This document shows positions 1-12,008 of a stretch of 64,000 nucleotides of DNA, piece after piece (positions within the stretch are counted from its first letter, which is position 1; the number at the start of each line of letters is the position of its first letter). Location: contig NW_027478961.1 of NCBI RefSeq assembly GCF_051014685.1, forward strand, positions 186,001-250,000, written 5' to 3'. The translations under genes were made by a program, and so were the position numbers. Below the pieces are notes generated by a model. The model was not told the origin of the DNA. It saw nothing but the letters and a program-made list of their open reading frames with translations, and did no database searches. Origin of the DNA: Ptiloglossa arizonensis. Its lineage: Eukaryota > Arthropoda > Insecta > Hymenoptera > Colletidae.

Positions 1-3
1 GAA

Positions 4-180
4 TGCCCTAGGGAAAAAATACACATACCGTTGTAATCGGGCGAGTTTCTACTTTCAGACGCAACAGGAATTTTTGGGTTAGGTCAATCCGTTCGCGAGA
101 TATGGGAGTTTGAAGCCAAGAAATGGTTGAGAAGACAACAAATTTTTCGCAATTCTGCTGCTCCAAACTCTTAACAAGAA
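4..180. repeat. Representative 177-bp satellite monomer
   Basis: Reference unit for the array. In order it holds CCTAGGG, an A-tract (GGGAAAAAATAC), the segment ACCGTTGTAATCGGGCGAG, GTTTCTACTTTCAG, a T-tract (GGAATTTTTGGG), GGTTAGGTCAATCCG, the self-complementary core TCGCGA (93-98), a GAAGCCAAGAAATGG segment, a second T-tract near the end, and CTGCTGCTCC. The length is close to a nucleosome repeat and equals 59 codons. A related hand-counted monomer has 76 G+C of 177. Variants of 176 bp (one A lost in the A-tract) and 178 bp (GGGTTAAAAATAC) recur and are useful lineage markers. Confidence 0.95.
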
Positions 181-1621
181 TGGCCTAGGGAAAAAATACA
201 CATACGGTTGAAATCGGGCGAGTTTCTACATTCAGTTACAATAGAAATTTTTGGGTTCTGTCAATCCGTTCGCGAGATATGGGACTTTGAAGCTAAGAAA
301 TGGTTGACAAGACAACAAATTTTTCGCAATTCTGCTGCTCCAATCGCTTAACCAAAATGCCCTAGGGGAAAAATACACGAACCGTTGTAATCTGGCGAGT
401 TTCTACTTTCAAATGCAATAGGAATTTTTGGGTTAGGACAATCCGTTCGCGAGATATGGGAGTTTGAAGCCAAGAAATGGTTGAGAAGGCAAAAAATTTT
501 TCGCATTTCTGCTGCTCCAAACGCTTAACCAGAATGCCCTAGGGAAAAAATACGCATACCGTTGTAATCGGGCGAGTTTCTACTTTCAGTTACAATAGGA
601 ATTTTTGGGTTCGGTAAATCCGTTCGCGAGATATGGGACTTTGAAGCTAAGAAATGGTTGACAAGACAACAAATTTTTCGCACTTCTGCTGCTCCAATCG
701 CTTAACCAGAATGCCCTAGGGGAAAAATACACGAACCGTTGTAATCTGGCGAGTTTCTACTTTCAAATGCAATAGGAATTTTTGGGTTAGGACAATCCGT
801 TCGCGAGATATGAGACTTTGAAGCTAAGAAATGGTTGAGAAGACAACAAATTTTTCGCAATTCTGCTGCTCCAAACGCTTAACCAGAATGGCCTAGGGAA
901 AAATACGCATACCGTTGTAATCGGGCGAGTTTCTACTTTCAGACGCAGAAGGAATTTTTGGGTTTGGTCAATCCGTTCGCGAGATATGGGACTTTGAAGC
1001 TAAGAAATGGTTGACAAGACAACAAATTTTTCGCAATTCTGCTGCTCCAAACGCTTAACCAGAATGGAATAGGGAAAAAATACACATGCCTTTGTAATCG
1101 GGCGAGTTTCTACTTTCAGACGCAACAGGAATTTTTGGGTTAGGTCAATCCGTTCGCGAGATATGGGAGTTTGAAGCCAAGAAATGGTTGAGAAGACAAC
1201 GAATTTTTCGCAATTCTGCTGCTCCAAACTCTTAACAAGAATGGCCTAGGGAAAAAATACACATACCGTTGTAATCGGGCGCGTTTCTACATTCAGTTAC
1301 AATAGGAATTTTTGGGTTCGGTCAATCTGTTCGCGAGATATGGGACTTTGAATCTAAGAAATGGTTGACAAGACAACAAATTTTTCGCACTTCTGCTGCT
1401 CCAATCGCTTAACCAGAATGCCCTAGGGGAAAAATACACGTACCGTTGTAATCGGGGGAGTTTCTACTTTCAGATGCATAAGGAATTTTTGGGTTAGGTC
1501 AATCCGTTCGCGAGATATGAGAGTTTGAAGCTAAGAAATGGTTGAGAAGACAACAAATTTTTCGCAATTCTGCTGCTCCAAACGCTTAACCAGAATGGGC
1601 TAGGGAAAAAATACACATACC

Positions 1622-3037
1622 GTTGTAATCGGGCGAGTTTCTACTTTCGGACGCAACAGCAATTTTTGGGTTAGGTCAATCCGTTCGCGAGATATGGGAG
1701 TTTGAAGCCAAGAAATGGTTGAGAAGACAACAAATTTTTCGCAATTCTGCTGCTTCAAACTCTTAACAAGAATGGCCTAGGGAAAAAATACACATACCGT
1801 TGTAATCGGGCGCGTTTCTACATTCAGTTACAATAGGAATTTTTGGGTTCTGTCAATCTGTTCGCGAGATATGGGACTTTGAAGCTAAGAAATGGTTGAA
1901 AAGACAACAAATTTTTCGCACTTCTGCTGCTCCAATCGCTTAACCAGAATGCCCTAGGGGAAAAATACACGTACCGTTGTAATCGGGGGAGTTTCTACTT
2001 TCAGATGCATAAGGAATTTTTGGGTTAGGTCAATCCGTTCGCGAGATATGGGAGTTTGAAGACAACAAATTGTTGAGAAGGCAAAAAATTTTTCGCAATA
2101 CTGCTGCTCGAAACGCTTAACCAGAATGGCCTAGGGAAAAAATACACATACCGTTATAATCGGGCGAGTTTCTACTTTCAAATGCAATAGGAATTTTTGG
2201 GTCAGGTCAATCCGTTCGCGAGATATGGGAGTTTGAAGCCAAGAAATGGTTGAGAAGGCAAAAAATTTATCGCAATTCTGCTGCTCCAAACGCTTAACCA
2301 GAATGCCCTAGGGAAAAAATACACATACTATTGTAATCGGGCGAGTTTCTACTTTCGGACGCAACAGCAATTTTTGGGTTAGGTCAATCCGTTCGCGAGA
2401 TATGGGAGTTTGAAGCCAAGAAATGGTTGAGAAGACAACAAATTTTTCGCAATTCTGCTGCTTCAAACTCTTAACAAGAATGGCCTAGGGAAAAAATACA
2501 CATACCGTTGTAATCGGGCGCGTTTCTACATTCAGTTACAATAGGAATTTTTGGGTTCTGTCAATCTGTTCGCGAGATATGGGACTTTGAAGCTAAGAAA
2601 TGGTTGAAAAGACAACAAATTTTTCGCACTTCTGCTGCTCCAATCGCTTAACCAGAATGCCCTAGGGGAAAAATACACGTACCGTTGTAATCGGGGGAGT
2701 TTCTACTTTCAGATGCATAAGGAATTTTTGGGTTAGGTCAATCCGTTCGCGAGATATGGGAGTTTGAAGACAACAAATTGTTGAGAAGGCAAAAAATTTT
2801 TCGCAATACTGCTGCTCGAAACGCTTAACCAGAATGGCCTAGGGAAAAAATACACATACCGTTGTAATCGGGCGAGTTTCTACTTTCAAATGCAATAGGA
2901 ATTTTTGGGTCAGGTCAATCCGTTCGCGAGATATGGGAGTTTGAAGCCAAGAAATGGTTGAGAAGGCAAAAAATTTATCGCAATTCTGCTGCTCCAAACG
3001 CTTAACCAGAATGCCCTAGGGAAAAAATACACATACT
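1622..3037. repeat. 708-bp higher-order repeat (4 monomers), two copies
   Basis: The variant CTTTCGGACGCAACAGC occurs near 1643 and again 708 bp later. Everything between is repeated in the same order, including the odd GAAGACAACAAATTG variant near 2048 and 2756. 708 is exactly four monomers. The two copies differ at very few bases, whereas neighbouring monomers differ at many, so the tetramer was duplicated recently as a unit. Confidence 0.85.
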
Positions 3038-4976
3038 ATTGTAATCGGGCGAGTTTCTACTTTCAGACGCAACAGAAATTTTTGGGTTAGGTCAATCCGT
3101 TCGCGAGATATGAGAGTTTGAAGCTAAGAAATGCTTGAGAAGACAACAAATTTTTCGCAATTCTGCTGCTCCAAACGCTTAACCAGAATGGCCTAGGGAA
3201 AAAATACACATACCGTTGTAATCGGGCGAGTTTCTACTTTCAGGCGCAACTGGAATTTTTGGGTTAGGACAATCCGTTCGCGAGATATGGGAGTTTGAAG
3301 CCAAGAAGTGGTTGAGAAGGCAAAAAATTTTTTGCATTTCTGCTGCTCCAAACGCTTAACCAGAATGCCCTAGGGAAAAAATACACATACCGTTGTAATC
3401 GGGCGAGTTTCTACTTTCAGACGCAACAGGAATTTTTGGGTTAGGTCAATCCGTTCGCGAGATATGAGAGTTTGAAGCTAAGAAATGCTTGAGAAGACAA
3501 CAAATTTTTCGCAATACTGCTGCTCCAAACGCTTAACCAGAATGGGCTAGGGAAAAAATACACATACCGTTGTAATCGGGCGAGTTTCTACTTTCAAATG
3601 CAATAGGAATTTTTGGGTTAGGTCAATCCGTTCGCGAGATATGGGACTTTGAAGCTAAGAAATGGTTGACAAGACAACAAATTTTTCGCAATTCTGCTGC
3701 ACCAAACGCTTAACCAGAATGGGCTAGGGAAAACATACACATACCGTTGTAATCGGGCGAGTTTCTACTTTCAGACGCAACAGGAATTTTTGGGTTAGGT
3801 CAATCGGTTCGCGAGATATGGGAGTTTGAAGCCAAGAAATGGTTGAGAAGGCAAAAAATTTTTCGCAATACTGCTGCTCGAAACGCTTAACCAGAATGGC
3901 ATAGGGAAAAAATACACATACCGTTGTAAGCGGGCGAGTTTCTACTTTCAAATGCAATAGGAATTTTTGGGTCAGGTCAATCCGTTCGCGAGATATGAGA
4001 GTTTGAAGCTAAGAAATGGTTGAGAGGACAACAAATTTTTCGCAAATCTGCTGCTCCAAACGCTTAACCAGAATGGCCTAGGGAAAAAATACACATACTA
4101 TTGTAATCGGGCGAGTTTCTACTTTCAGGCGCAACAGGAATTTTTGGGTTAGGACAATCCGTTCGCGAGATAAGGGAGTTTGAAGCCAAGAAATGGTTGA
4201 GAAGGCAAAAAATATTTTGCATTTCTGCTGCTCCAAACGCTTAACCAGAATGTCCTAGGGAAAAAATACACATACCGATGTAATCGGGCGAGTTTCTAAT
4301 TTCAGACGCAACAGGAATTTTTGGGTTAGGTCAATCCGTTCGCGAGATGTGAGAGTTTGAAGCTAAGAAATGCTTGAGAAGACAACAAATTTTTCGCAAT
4401 ACTGCTGCTCCAAACGCTTAACCAGAATGGGCTAGGGAAAAAATACACATACCGTTGTAATCGGGCGAGTTTCTACTTTCAGACGCAAGAGGAATTTTTC
4501 GGTTAAGTCAATCCGTTCGCGAGATATGGGAGTTTGAAGCTAAGAAATTGTTTAGAAGACAACAAATTTTTCGCAATTCTGCTGCACCAAACGCTTAACC
4601 AGAATGGGCTAGGGAAAACATACACATACCGTTGTAATCGGGCGAGTTTCTACTTTCAGACGCAACAGGAATTTTTGGGTTAGGACAATCCGTTCGCGAA
4701 ATATGGGAGTTTGAAGCCAAGAAATGGTTGAGAAGGCAAAAAATTTTTCGCATTTCTGCTGCTCCAAACGCTTAACCAGAATGCCCTAGGGAAAAAATAC
4801 ACATACCGTTGTAATCGGGCGAGTTTCTACTTTCAGACGCAACAGGAATTTTTGGGTTAGGACAATCCGTTCGCGAGATATGGGAGTTTGAAGCCAAGAA
4901 ATGGTTGAGAAGGCAAAAAATTTTTCGCATTTCTGCTGCTCCAAACGCTTAACCAGAATGCCCTAGGGAGAAAATA

Positions 4977-5002
4977 CTACCTTGATCAAAAAGTTCTATG
5001 AC
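4977..5002 (+). repeat. Mariner copy 1, 5' terminal inverted repeat
   Basis: 26 bp, begins CTACCTTGATCAAAAAGTT. It matches the reverse complement of 5898-5923 at 24 of 26 positions; the two mismatches lie at the inner end. Confidence 0.93.
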
Positions 5003-5169
5003 TGTCCCCCGTGTGTCGCTGTCAATCACCCGATTGTTTCTTTTTTTTTTTGTTAGGTTACCATATCTGTCATTAACACTTCCTTCCAATTTCAGCATCA
5101 TAGCTTGATATTTGTAAAAGTTACGTTGTACTGAGCACATCTCCTTTGTTCGTGTCTTCGATTTTGAAA

Positions 5170-5870
5170 ATGGCATCATTTGAGCATCAACGAGTTTGCA
5201 TTAAATTTTGTGTAAAAAACGGATTTAACGGTCCGCAGACCTTGGATATGTTGGAGAAGTGTTTCGGCAACGATACTCTTTCGAGATCAAATGTTTTTCG
5301 ATGGCACGAACGCTTCAGAAGTGGTCGTGAGTCGGTCGAGAATGACAAACGCAGTGGCAGGCCGACAACGTCGAAAACCGATGAAAACATCGATAAAATT
5401 CAAGAAATGTTGTCCGAAAACCGCAAATTGACCATCAGAGAGCTGGCAGAGGACTTGAACATTGCTTATGGATCCGTTCAAGACGTTTTGGTTAGTGAAT
5501 TCGTCAAAAAAGGCCAGATTTGTGGGCAAACAACTCGTGGATTTTGCACCACGATAACGCACCGGCGCACAATGCGATCCTTATCCGCGAGTTTTTGACG
5601 AAAAACAACACGAACACTATCCAGCAGCCTTCAAATTCACCAGATCTGGCTCCCTGCGACTTTTTTCTGTTCAACCGAATTAAAAAACCGCTTCGCGGAA
5701 CGCGTTACAGTACCCGAGAGGAGGTCATGACAAAATCGAAGACGGCTCTGATGGACATACCGAAAATTGAGTACCAGCGGTGTTTCGAGGATTGGATCAA
5801 GCGCTGGCGCAAGTGCATTGCAGTCAATGGGGACTACTTTGAAGGGGACCATATCGATTTGGACGAATAA
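5170..5870 (+). pseudogene. Mariner transposase remnant, internal deletion and frameshift
   Basis: Start chosen at ATG 5170 (AAAATGGC context, protein begins MASFEHQR); a longer frame from 5146 only uses a non-ATG codon. Residues ~5-51 form the first helix-turn-helix (the HTH_48/Mos1 type), GRP is at 63-65, and a second helix-turn-helix spans ~74-107. Near codon 110 (~5498, GTGAATTCGTC) the frame switches. The remainder reads WANNSWILHHDNAPAH, then SPDLAPCDFFLF, and ends at TAA 5868-5870. The Asp of HHD and the Asp of LAPCD are separated by 34 residues, the D34D hallmark of mariner. The first catalytic Asp and the linker are absent: about 233 codons remain of ~345. In frame, translation from ATG 5170 would give 142 residues, the last ~32 out of register. 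That product would be a DNA-binding fragment without catalytic activity. Confidence 0.95.
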
Positions 5871-5897
5871 ATTTGTATTTTTGATTTTATGAATAAA

Positions 5898-5923
5898 GTC
5901 CTAAAACTTTTTGATCAAGGTAG
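5898..5923 (-). repeat. Mariner copy 1, 3' terminal inverted repeat
   Basis: Ends ACTTTTTGATCAAGGTAG, the reverse complement of the left end. It lies immediately after the AATAAA at 5892-5897 and is followed by the TA duplication. Confidence 0.93.
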
Positions 5924-8900
5924 TACACATACCGTTGTAATCGGGCGAGTTTCTACTCTCAGACGCAATAGGAATTTTTCGGTTAAGTCAATCCGTTCGC
6001 GAGATATGGGAGTTTGAAGCTAAGAAATGGTTTAGAAGACAACAAATTTTTCGCACTTCAGCTGCTCCAATCGCTTAACCAGAATGGCCTAGGGGAAAAA
6101 TATACGTACCGTTGTAATCGGGCGAGTTCCTACTTTCAAATGCAATAGGAATTTTTGGGTTAGGACAATCCGTTCGCGAGATATGGGAGTTTGAAGCCAA
6201 GAAATGGTTGAGAAGGCAAAAAATTTTTCGCAATTCTGCTGCTCCAAACGCTTAACCAGAATACCCTAGGGACAAAATACACATACCGTTGTAATAGGGC
6301 GAGTTTCTACTTTCAGACGCAATAGGAATTTTTCGGTTAAGTCAATCCGTTCGCGAGATATGGGAGTTTGAAGCTAAGAAATTGTTTAGAAGACAACAAA
6401 TTTTTCGCAATTCTGCTGCACCAAACGCTTAACCAGAATGGGCTAGGGAAAACATACACATACCGTTGTAATCGGGCGAGTTTCTACTTTCAGACGCAAC
6501 AGGAATTTTTGGGTTAGGTCAATCCGTTCGCGAGATATGGGAGTTTGAAGCCAAGAAATGGTTGAGAAGGCAAAAAATTTTTCGCAATACTGCTGCTCGA
6601 AACGCTTAACCAGAATGGCCTAGGGAAAAAATACACATACCGTTGTAATCGGGCGAGTTTCTACTTTCAGACGCAACAGGAATTTTTGGGTTAGGACAAT
6701 CCGTTCGCGAGATATGGGAGTTTGAAGCCAAGAAATGGTTGAGAAGGCAAAAAATTTTTCGCAATTCTGCTGCTCCAAACGCTTAACCAGAATGCCCTAG
6801 GGACAAAATACACATACCGTTGTAATAGGGCGAGTTTCTACTTTCAGACGCAATAGGAATTTTTCGGTTAAGTCAATCCGTTCGCGAGATATGGGAGTTT
6901 GAAGCTAAGAAATTGTTTAGAAGACAACAAATTTTTCGCAATTCTGCTGCACCAAACGCTTAACCAGAATGGGCTAGGGAAAACATACACATACTGTTGT
7001 AATCGGGCGAGTTTCTACTTTCAGACGCAACAGGAATTTTTGGGTTAGGACAATCCGTTCGCGAGATATGGGAGTTTGAAGCCAAGAAATGGTTGAGAAG
7101 GCAAAAAATTTTTCGCAATTCTGCTGCTCCAAACGCTTAACCAGAATGCCCTAGGGACAAAATACACATACCGTTGTAATCGGGCGAGTTTCTACTTTCA
7201 GACGCAACAGGAATTTTTGGGTTAGGACAATCCGTTCGCGAGATATGGGAGTTTGAAGCCAAGAAATGGTTGAGAAGGCAAAAAATTTTTCGCAATTCTG
7301 CTGCTCCAAACGCTTAACCAGAATGCCCTAGGGACAAAATACACATACCGTTGTAATAGGGCGAGTTTCTACTTTCAGACGCAATAGGAATTTTTCGGTT
7401 AAGTCAATCCGTTCGCGAGATATGGGAGTTTGAAGCTAAGAAATTGTTTAGAAGACAACAAATTTTTCGCAATTCTGCTGCACCAAACGCTTAACCAGAA
7501 TGGGCTAGGGAAAACATACACATACTGTTGTAATCGGGCGAGTTTCTACTTTCAGACGCAACAGGAATTTTTGGGTTAGGTCAATCCGTTCGCGAGATAT
7601 GGGAGTTTGAAGCTAAGAAATTGTTTAGAAGACAACAAATTTTTCGCAATTCTGCTGCACCAAACGCTTAACCAGAATGGGCTAGGGAAAACATACACAT
7701 ACCGTTGTAATCGGGCGAGTTTCTACTTTCAGACGCAACAGGAATTTTTGGGTTAGGTCAATCCGTTCGCGAGATATGGGAGTTTGAAGCCAAGAAATGG
7801 TTGAGAAGGCAAAAAATTTTTCGCAATACTGCTGCTCGAAACGCTTAACCAGAATGGCCTAGGGAAAAAATACACATACCGTTGAAATCGGGCGAGTTTC
7901 TACTTTCAAATGCAATAGGAGTTTTTGGGTCAGGTCAATCCGTTCGCGAGATATGAGAGTTTGAAGCTAAGAAATGGTTGAGAGGACAACAAATTTTTCG
8001 CAAATCTGCTGCTCCGAACGCTTAACCAGAATGGCCTAGGGTTAAAAATACACATACTATTGTAATCGGGCGAGTTTCTATTTTCAGACGCAACAGGAAT
8101 TTTTGGGTTAGGACAATCCGTTCGCGAGATATGGGAGTTTGAAGCCAAGAAATGGTTGAGAAGGCAAAAAATTTTTCGCAATTCTGCTGCTCCAAACGCT
8201 TAACCAGAATACCCTAGGGACAAAATACACATACCGTTGTAATAGGGCGAGTTTCTACTTTCAGACGCAATAGGAATTTTTCGGTTAAGTCAATCCGTTC
8301 GCGAGATATGGGAGTTTGAAGCTAAGAAATTGTTTAGAAGACAACAAATTTTTCGCAATTCTGCTGCACCAAACGCTTAACCAGAATGGGCTAGGGAAAA
8401 CATACACATACTGTTGTAATCGGGCGAGTTTCTACTTTCAGACACAACAGGAATTTTTGGGTTAGGTCAATCCGTTCGCGAGATATGGGAGTTTGAAGCT
8501 AAGAAATTGTTTAGAAGACAACAAATTTTTCGCAATTCTGCTGCACCAAACGCTTAACCAGATTGGGCTAGGGAAAACATACACATACCGTTGTAATCGG
8601 GCGAGTTTCTACTTTCAGACGCAACAGGAATTTTTGGGTTAGGACAATCCGTTCGCGAGATATGGGAGTTTGAAGCCAAGAAATGGTTGAGAAGGCAAAA
8701 AATTTTTCGCAATTCTGCTGCTCCAAACGCTTAACCAGAATGCCCTAGGGACAAAATACACATACCGTTGTAATAGGGCGAGTTTCTACTTTCAGACGCA
8801 ATAGGAATTTTTCGGTTAAGTCAATCCGTTCGCGAGATATGGGAGTTTGAAGCTAAGAAATTGTTTAGAAGACAACAAATTTTTCGCAATTCTGCTGCAC

Positions 8901-11061
8901 CAAACGCTTAACCAGAATGGGCTAGGGAAAACATACACATACTGTTGTAATCGGGCGAGTTTCTACTTTCAGACGCAACAGGAATTTTTGGGTTAGGACA
9001 ATCCGTTCGCGAGATATGGGAGTTTGAAGCCAAGAAATGGTTGAGAAGGCAAAAAATTTTTCGCAATTCTGCTGCTCCAAACGCTTAACCAGAATGCCCT
9101 AGGGACAAAATACACATACCGTTGTAATCGGGCGAGTTTCTACTTTCAGACGCAACAGGAATTTTTGGGTTAGGACAATCCGTTCGCGAGATATGGGAGT
9201 TTGAAGCCAAGAAATGGTTGAGAAGGCAAAAAATTTTTCGCAATTCTGCTGCTCCAAACGCTTAACCAGAATGCCCTAGGGACAAAATACACATACCGTT
9301 GTAATAGGGCGAGTTTCTACTTTCAGACGCAATAGGAATTTTTCGGTTAAGTCAATCCGTTCGCGAGATATGGGAGTTTGAAGCTAAGAAATTGTTTAGA
9401 AGACAACAAATTTTTCGCAATTCTGCTGCACCAAACGCTTAACCAGAATGGGCTAGGGAAAACATACACATACTGTTGTAATCGGGCGAGTTTCTACTTT
9501 CAGACGCAACAGGAATTTTTGGGTTAGGTCAATCCGTTCGCGAGATATGGGAGTTTGAAGCTAAGAAATTGTTTAGAAGACAACAAATTTTTCGCAATTC
9601 TGCTGCACCAAACGCTTAACCAGAATGGGCTAGGGAAAACATACACATACCGTTGTAATCGGGCGAGTTTCTACTTTCAGACGCAACAGGAATTTTTGGG
9701 TTAGGTCAATCCGTTCGCGAGATATGGGAGTTTGAAGCCAAGAAATGGTTGAGAAGGCAAAAAATTTTTCGCAATACTGCTGCTCGAAACGCTTAACCAG
9801 AATGGCCTAGGGAAAAAATACACATACCGTTGAAATCGGGCGAGTTTCTACTTTCAAATGCAATAGGAGTTTTTGGGTCAGGTCAATCCGTTCGCGAGAT
9901 ATGAGAGTTTGAAGCTAAGAAATGGTTGAGAGGACAACAAATTTTTCGCAAATCTGCTGCTCCGAACGCTTAACCAGAATGGCCTAGGGTTAAAAATACA
10001 CATACTATTGTAATCGGGCGAGTTTCTATTTTCAGACGCAACAGGAATTTTTGGGTTAGGACAATCCGTTCGCGAGATATGGGAGTTTGAAGCCAAGAAA
10101 TGGTTGAGAAGGCAAAAAATTTTTCGCAATTCTGCTGCTCCAAACGCTTAACCAGAATACCCTAGGGACAAAATACACATACCGTTGTAATAGGGCGAGT
10201 TTCTACTTTCAGACGCAATAGGAATTTTTCGGTTAAGTCAATCCGTTCGCGAGATATGGGAGTTTGAAGCTAAGAAATTGTTTAGAAGACAACAAATTTT
10301 TCGCAATTCTGCTGCACCAAACGCTTAACCAGAATGGGCTAGGGAAAACATACACATACTGTTGTAATCGGGCGAGTTTCTACTTTCAGACACAACAGGA
10401 ATTTTTGGGTTAGGTCAATCCGTTCGCGAGATATGGGAGTTTGAAGCTAAGAAATTGTTTAGAAGACAACAAATTTTTCGCAATTCTGCTGCACCAAACG
10501 CTTAACCAGATTGGGCTAGGGAAAACATACACATACCGTTGTAATCGGGCGAGTTTCTACTTTCAGACGCAACAGGAATTTTTGGGTTAGGTCAATCCGT
10601 TCGCGAGATATGGGAGTTTGAAGCCAAGAAATGGTTGAGAAGGCAAAAAATTTTTCGCAATACTGCTGCTCGAAACGCTTAACCAGAATGGCCTAGGGAA
10701 AAAATACACATACCGTTGAAATCGGGCGAGTTTCTACTTTCAAATGCAATAGGAGTTTTTGGGTCAGGTCAATCCGTTCGCGAGATATGAGAGTTTGAAG
10801 CTAAGAAATGGTTGAGAGGACAACAAATTTTTCGCAAATCTGCTGCTCCGAACGCTTAACCAGAATGGCCTAGGGTTAAAAATACACATACTATTGTAAT
10901 CGGGCGAGTTTCTATTTTCAGACGCAACAGGAATTTGTGGGTTAGGACAATCCGTTCGCGAGATATGGGAGTTTGAAGCCAAGAAGTGGTTGAGAAGGCA
11001 AAAAATTTTTCGCATTTCTGCTGCTCCAAACGCTTAACCAGAATGCCCTAGGGAGAAAATA
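5924..11061. repeat. 177-bp satellite array, segment 2
   Basis: About 29 monomers between mariner copies 1 and 2. The first monomer after the element carries the private variant GTTTCTACTCTCAGACGC, which also follows mariner copy 2 and the three empty sites at 14488, 16973 and 19458. Typical variants here are GGGACAAAATACAC with GTAATAGGGCG, and GGGAAAACATACAC. No gene is visible. Confidence 0.97.
6261..10156. repeat. 1948-bp higher-order repeat (11 monomers), two copies
   Basis: The marker GAATACCCTAGGGAC recurs at about 6261, 8209 and 10157, each 1948 bp apart. That is eleven monomers, one of them the 178-bp form. Monomer order is the same in both units apart from one or two monomers near 6490-6610 versus 8440-8560. 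A partial third unit runs on to about 10585. The 178-bp GGGTTAAAAATAC monomers near 8039 and 9987 keep the same spacing. Confidence 0.82.
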
Positions 11062-11087
11062 CTACCTTGATCAAAAAGTTCTATGAC
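11062..11087 (+). repeat. Mariner copy 2, 5' terminal inverted repeat
   Basis: 26 bp, begins CTACCTTGATCAAAAAGTT, preceded by TA at 11060-11061. Confidence 0.92.
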
Positions 11088-11254
11088 TGTCCCCCGTGTG
11101 TCGCTGTCAATCACCCGATTGTTTCTTTTTTTTTTTGTTAGGTTACCATATCTGTCATTAACACTTCCTTCCAATTTCAGCATCATAGCTTGATATTTGT
11201 AAAAGTTACGTTGTACTGAGCACATCTCCTTTGTTCGTGTCTTCGATTTTGAAA

Positions 11255-11955
11255 ATGGCATCATTTGAGCATCAACGAGTTTGCATTAAATTTTGTGTAA
11301 AAAACGGATTTAACGGTCCGCAGACCTTGGATATGTTGGAGAAGTGTTTCGGCAACGATACTCTTTCGAGATCAAATGTTTTTCGATGGCACGAACGCTT
11401 CAGAAGTGGTCGTGAGTCGGTCGAGAATGACAAACGCAGTGGCAGGCCGACAACGTCGAAAACCGATGAAAACATCGATAAAATTCAAGAAATGTTGTCC
11501 GAAAACCGCAAATTGACCATCAGAGAGCTGGCAGAGGACTTGAACATTGCTTATGGATCCGTTCAAGACGTTTTGGTTAGTGAATTCGTCAAAAAAGGCC
11601 AGATTTGTGGGCAAACAACTCGTGGATTTTGCACCACGATAACGCACCGGCGCACAATGCGATCCTTATCCGCGAGTTTTTGACGAAAAACAACACGAAC
11701 ACTATCCAGCAGCCTTCAAATTCACCAGATCTGGCTCCCTGCGACTTTTTTCTGTTCAACCGAATTAAAAAACCGCTTCGCGGAACGCGTTACAGTACCC
11801 GAGAGGAGGTCATGACAAAATCGAAGACGGCTCTGATGGACATACCGAAAATTGAGTACCAGCGGTGTTTCGAGGATTGGATCAAGCGCTGGCGCAAGTG
11901 CATTGCAGTCAATGGGGACTACTTTGAAGGGGACCATATCGATTTGGACGAATAA
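11255..11955 (+). pseudogene. Mariner transposase remnant, copy 2
   Basis: ATG at 11255, frame switch near 11583, stop at 11953-11955. Predicted peptides are identical to those of copy 1, including the intact N-terminal DNA-binding region and the D34D half of the catalytic domain. AATAAA at 11977-11982. Confidence 0.95.
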
Positions 11956-11982
11956 ATTTGTATTTTTGATTTTATGAATAAA

Positions 11983-12008
11983 GTCCTAAAACTTTTTGAT
12001 CAAGGTAG
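11983..12008 (-). repeat. Mariner copy 2, 3' terminal inverted repeat
   Basis: Ends TTGATCAAGGTAG and is followed by TA 12009-12010. Confidence 0.92.

Larger units (their letters stand above)
1..4976. repeat. 177-bp satellite array, segment 1
   Basis: About 28 head-to-tail monomers. The period was read directly from the spacing of the CCTAGGG landmark (positions 6, 183, 360 and so on). Monomers differ from one another at many sites, including variants reading CAGTTACAATAGG, CAAATGCAATAGG and CAGACGCAACAGG. The last ~1.1 kb (from about 3847) is nearly the same as the sequence left of mariner copy 4. No gene is visible. The segment begins mid-array at the window edge and ends at the TA (4975-4976) duplicated by the mariner insertion. 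Confidence 0.97.
4977..5923 (+). mobile_element. Defective mariner element, copy 1 (947 bp)
   Basis: A Tc1/mariner-superfamily DNA transposon inserted in the satellite. It is bounded by 26-bp terminal inverted repeats starting CTACCTTGATCAAAAAGTT, and flanked by TA at 4975-4976 and 5924-5925, the mariner target-site duplication. Removing the element and one TA restores a normal monomer. It contains a leader with an 11-base T-run (5041-5051), a broken transposase gene (5170-5870) and an AATAAA at 5892-5897. Full-length mariners are usually near 1.3 kb, so about 0.3 kb is missing from the middle. It cannot make its own transposase but keeps both ends, so it could be mobilised in trans. Confidence 0.97.
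11062..12008 (+). mobile_element. Defective mariner element, copy 2 (947 bp)
   Basis: Same length, strand, deletion and insertion base as copy 1; I found no difference between the two on reading. TA duplications are at 11060-11061 and 12009-12010. The right flank matches that of copy 1 (CTCTCAGACGCAATAGG). The left flank instead has the GAATTTGTGGG and GAAGTGG variants shared with copy 3 and the empty sites. Confidence 0.97.

Noticed and set aside
78..90. GGGTTAGGTC in each monomer as an arthropod telomere (TTAGG) signal
   Set aside because: Only one TTAGG occurs per monomer, not in tandem, and many monomers have TTTGG, TTCGG or TCAGG there instead.
5041..5051. T-run in the mariner leader as a terminator or poly(A) tail of a retroelement
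   Set aside because: It lies inside a TIR-bounded, TA-flanked DNA transposon and is 11 bases long in the copies compared; a plain homopolymer explains it.
5146..5169. Upstream extension of the transposase start to 5146
   Set aside because: It needs a non-ATG start; ATG at 5170 gives the normal mariner N-terminus.
4977..5852. Minus-strand frames within and across the left end of the mariner copies (for example 5187-5390, 5287-5562, 5637-5852, 4949-5179)
   Set aside because: They lie antisense to the recognisable transposase or cross from satellite into the element; none resembles a known protein.
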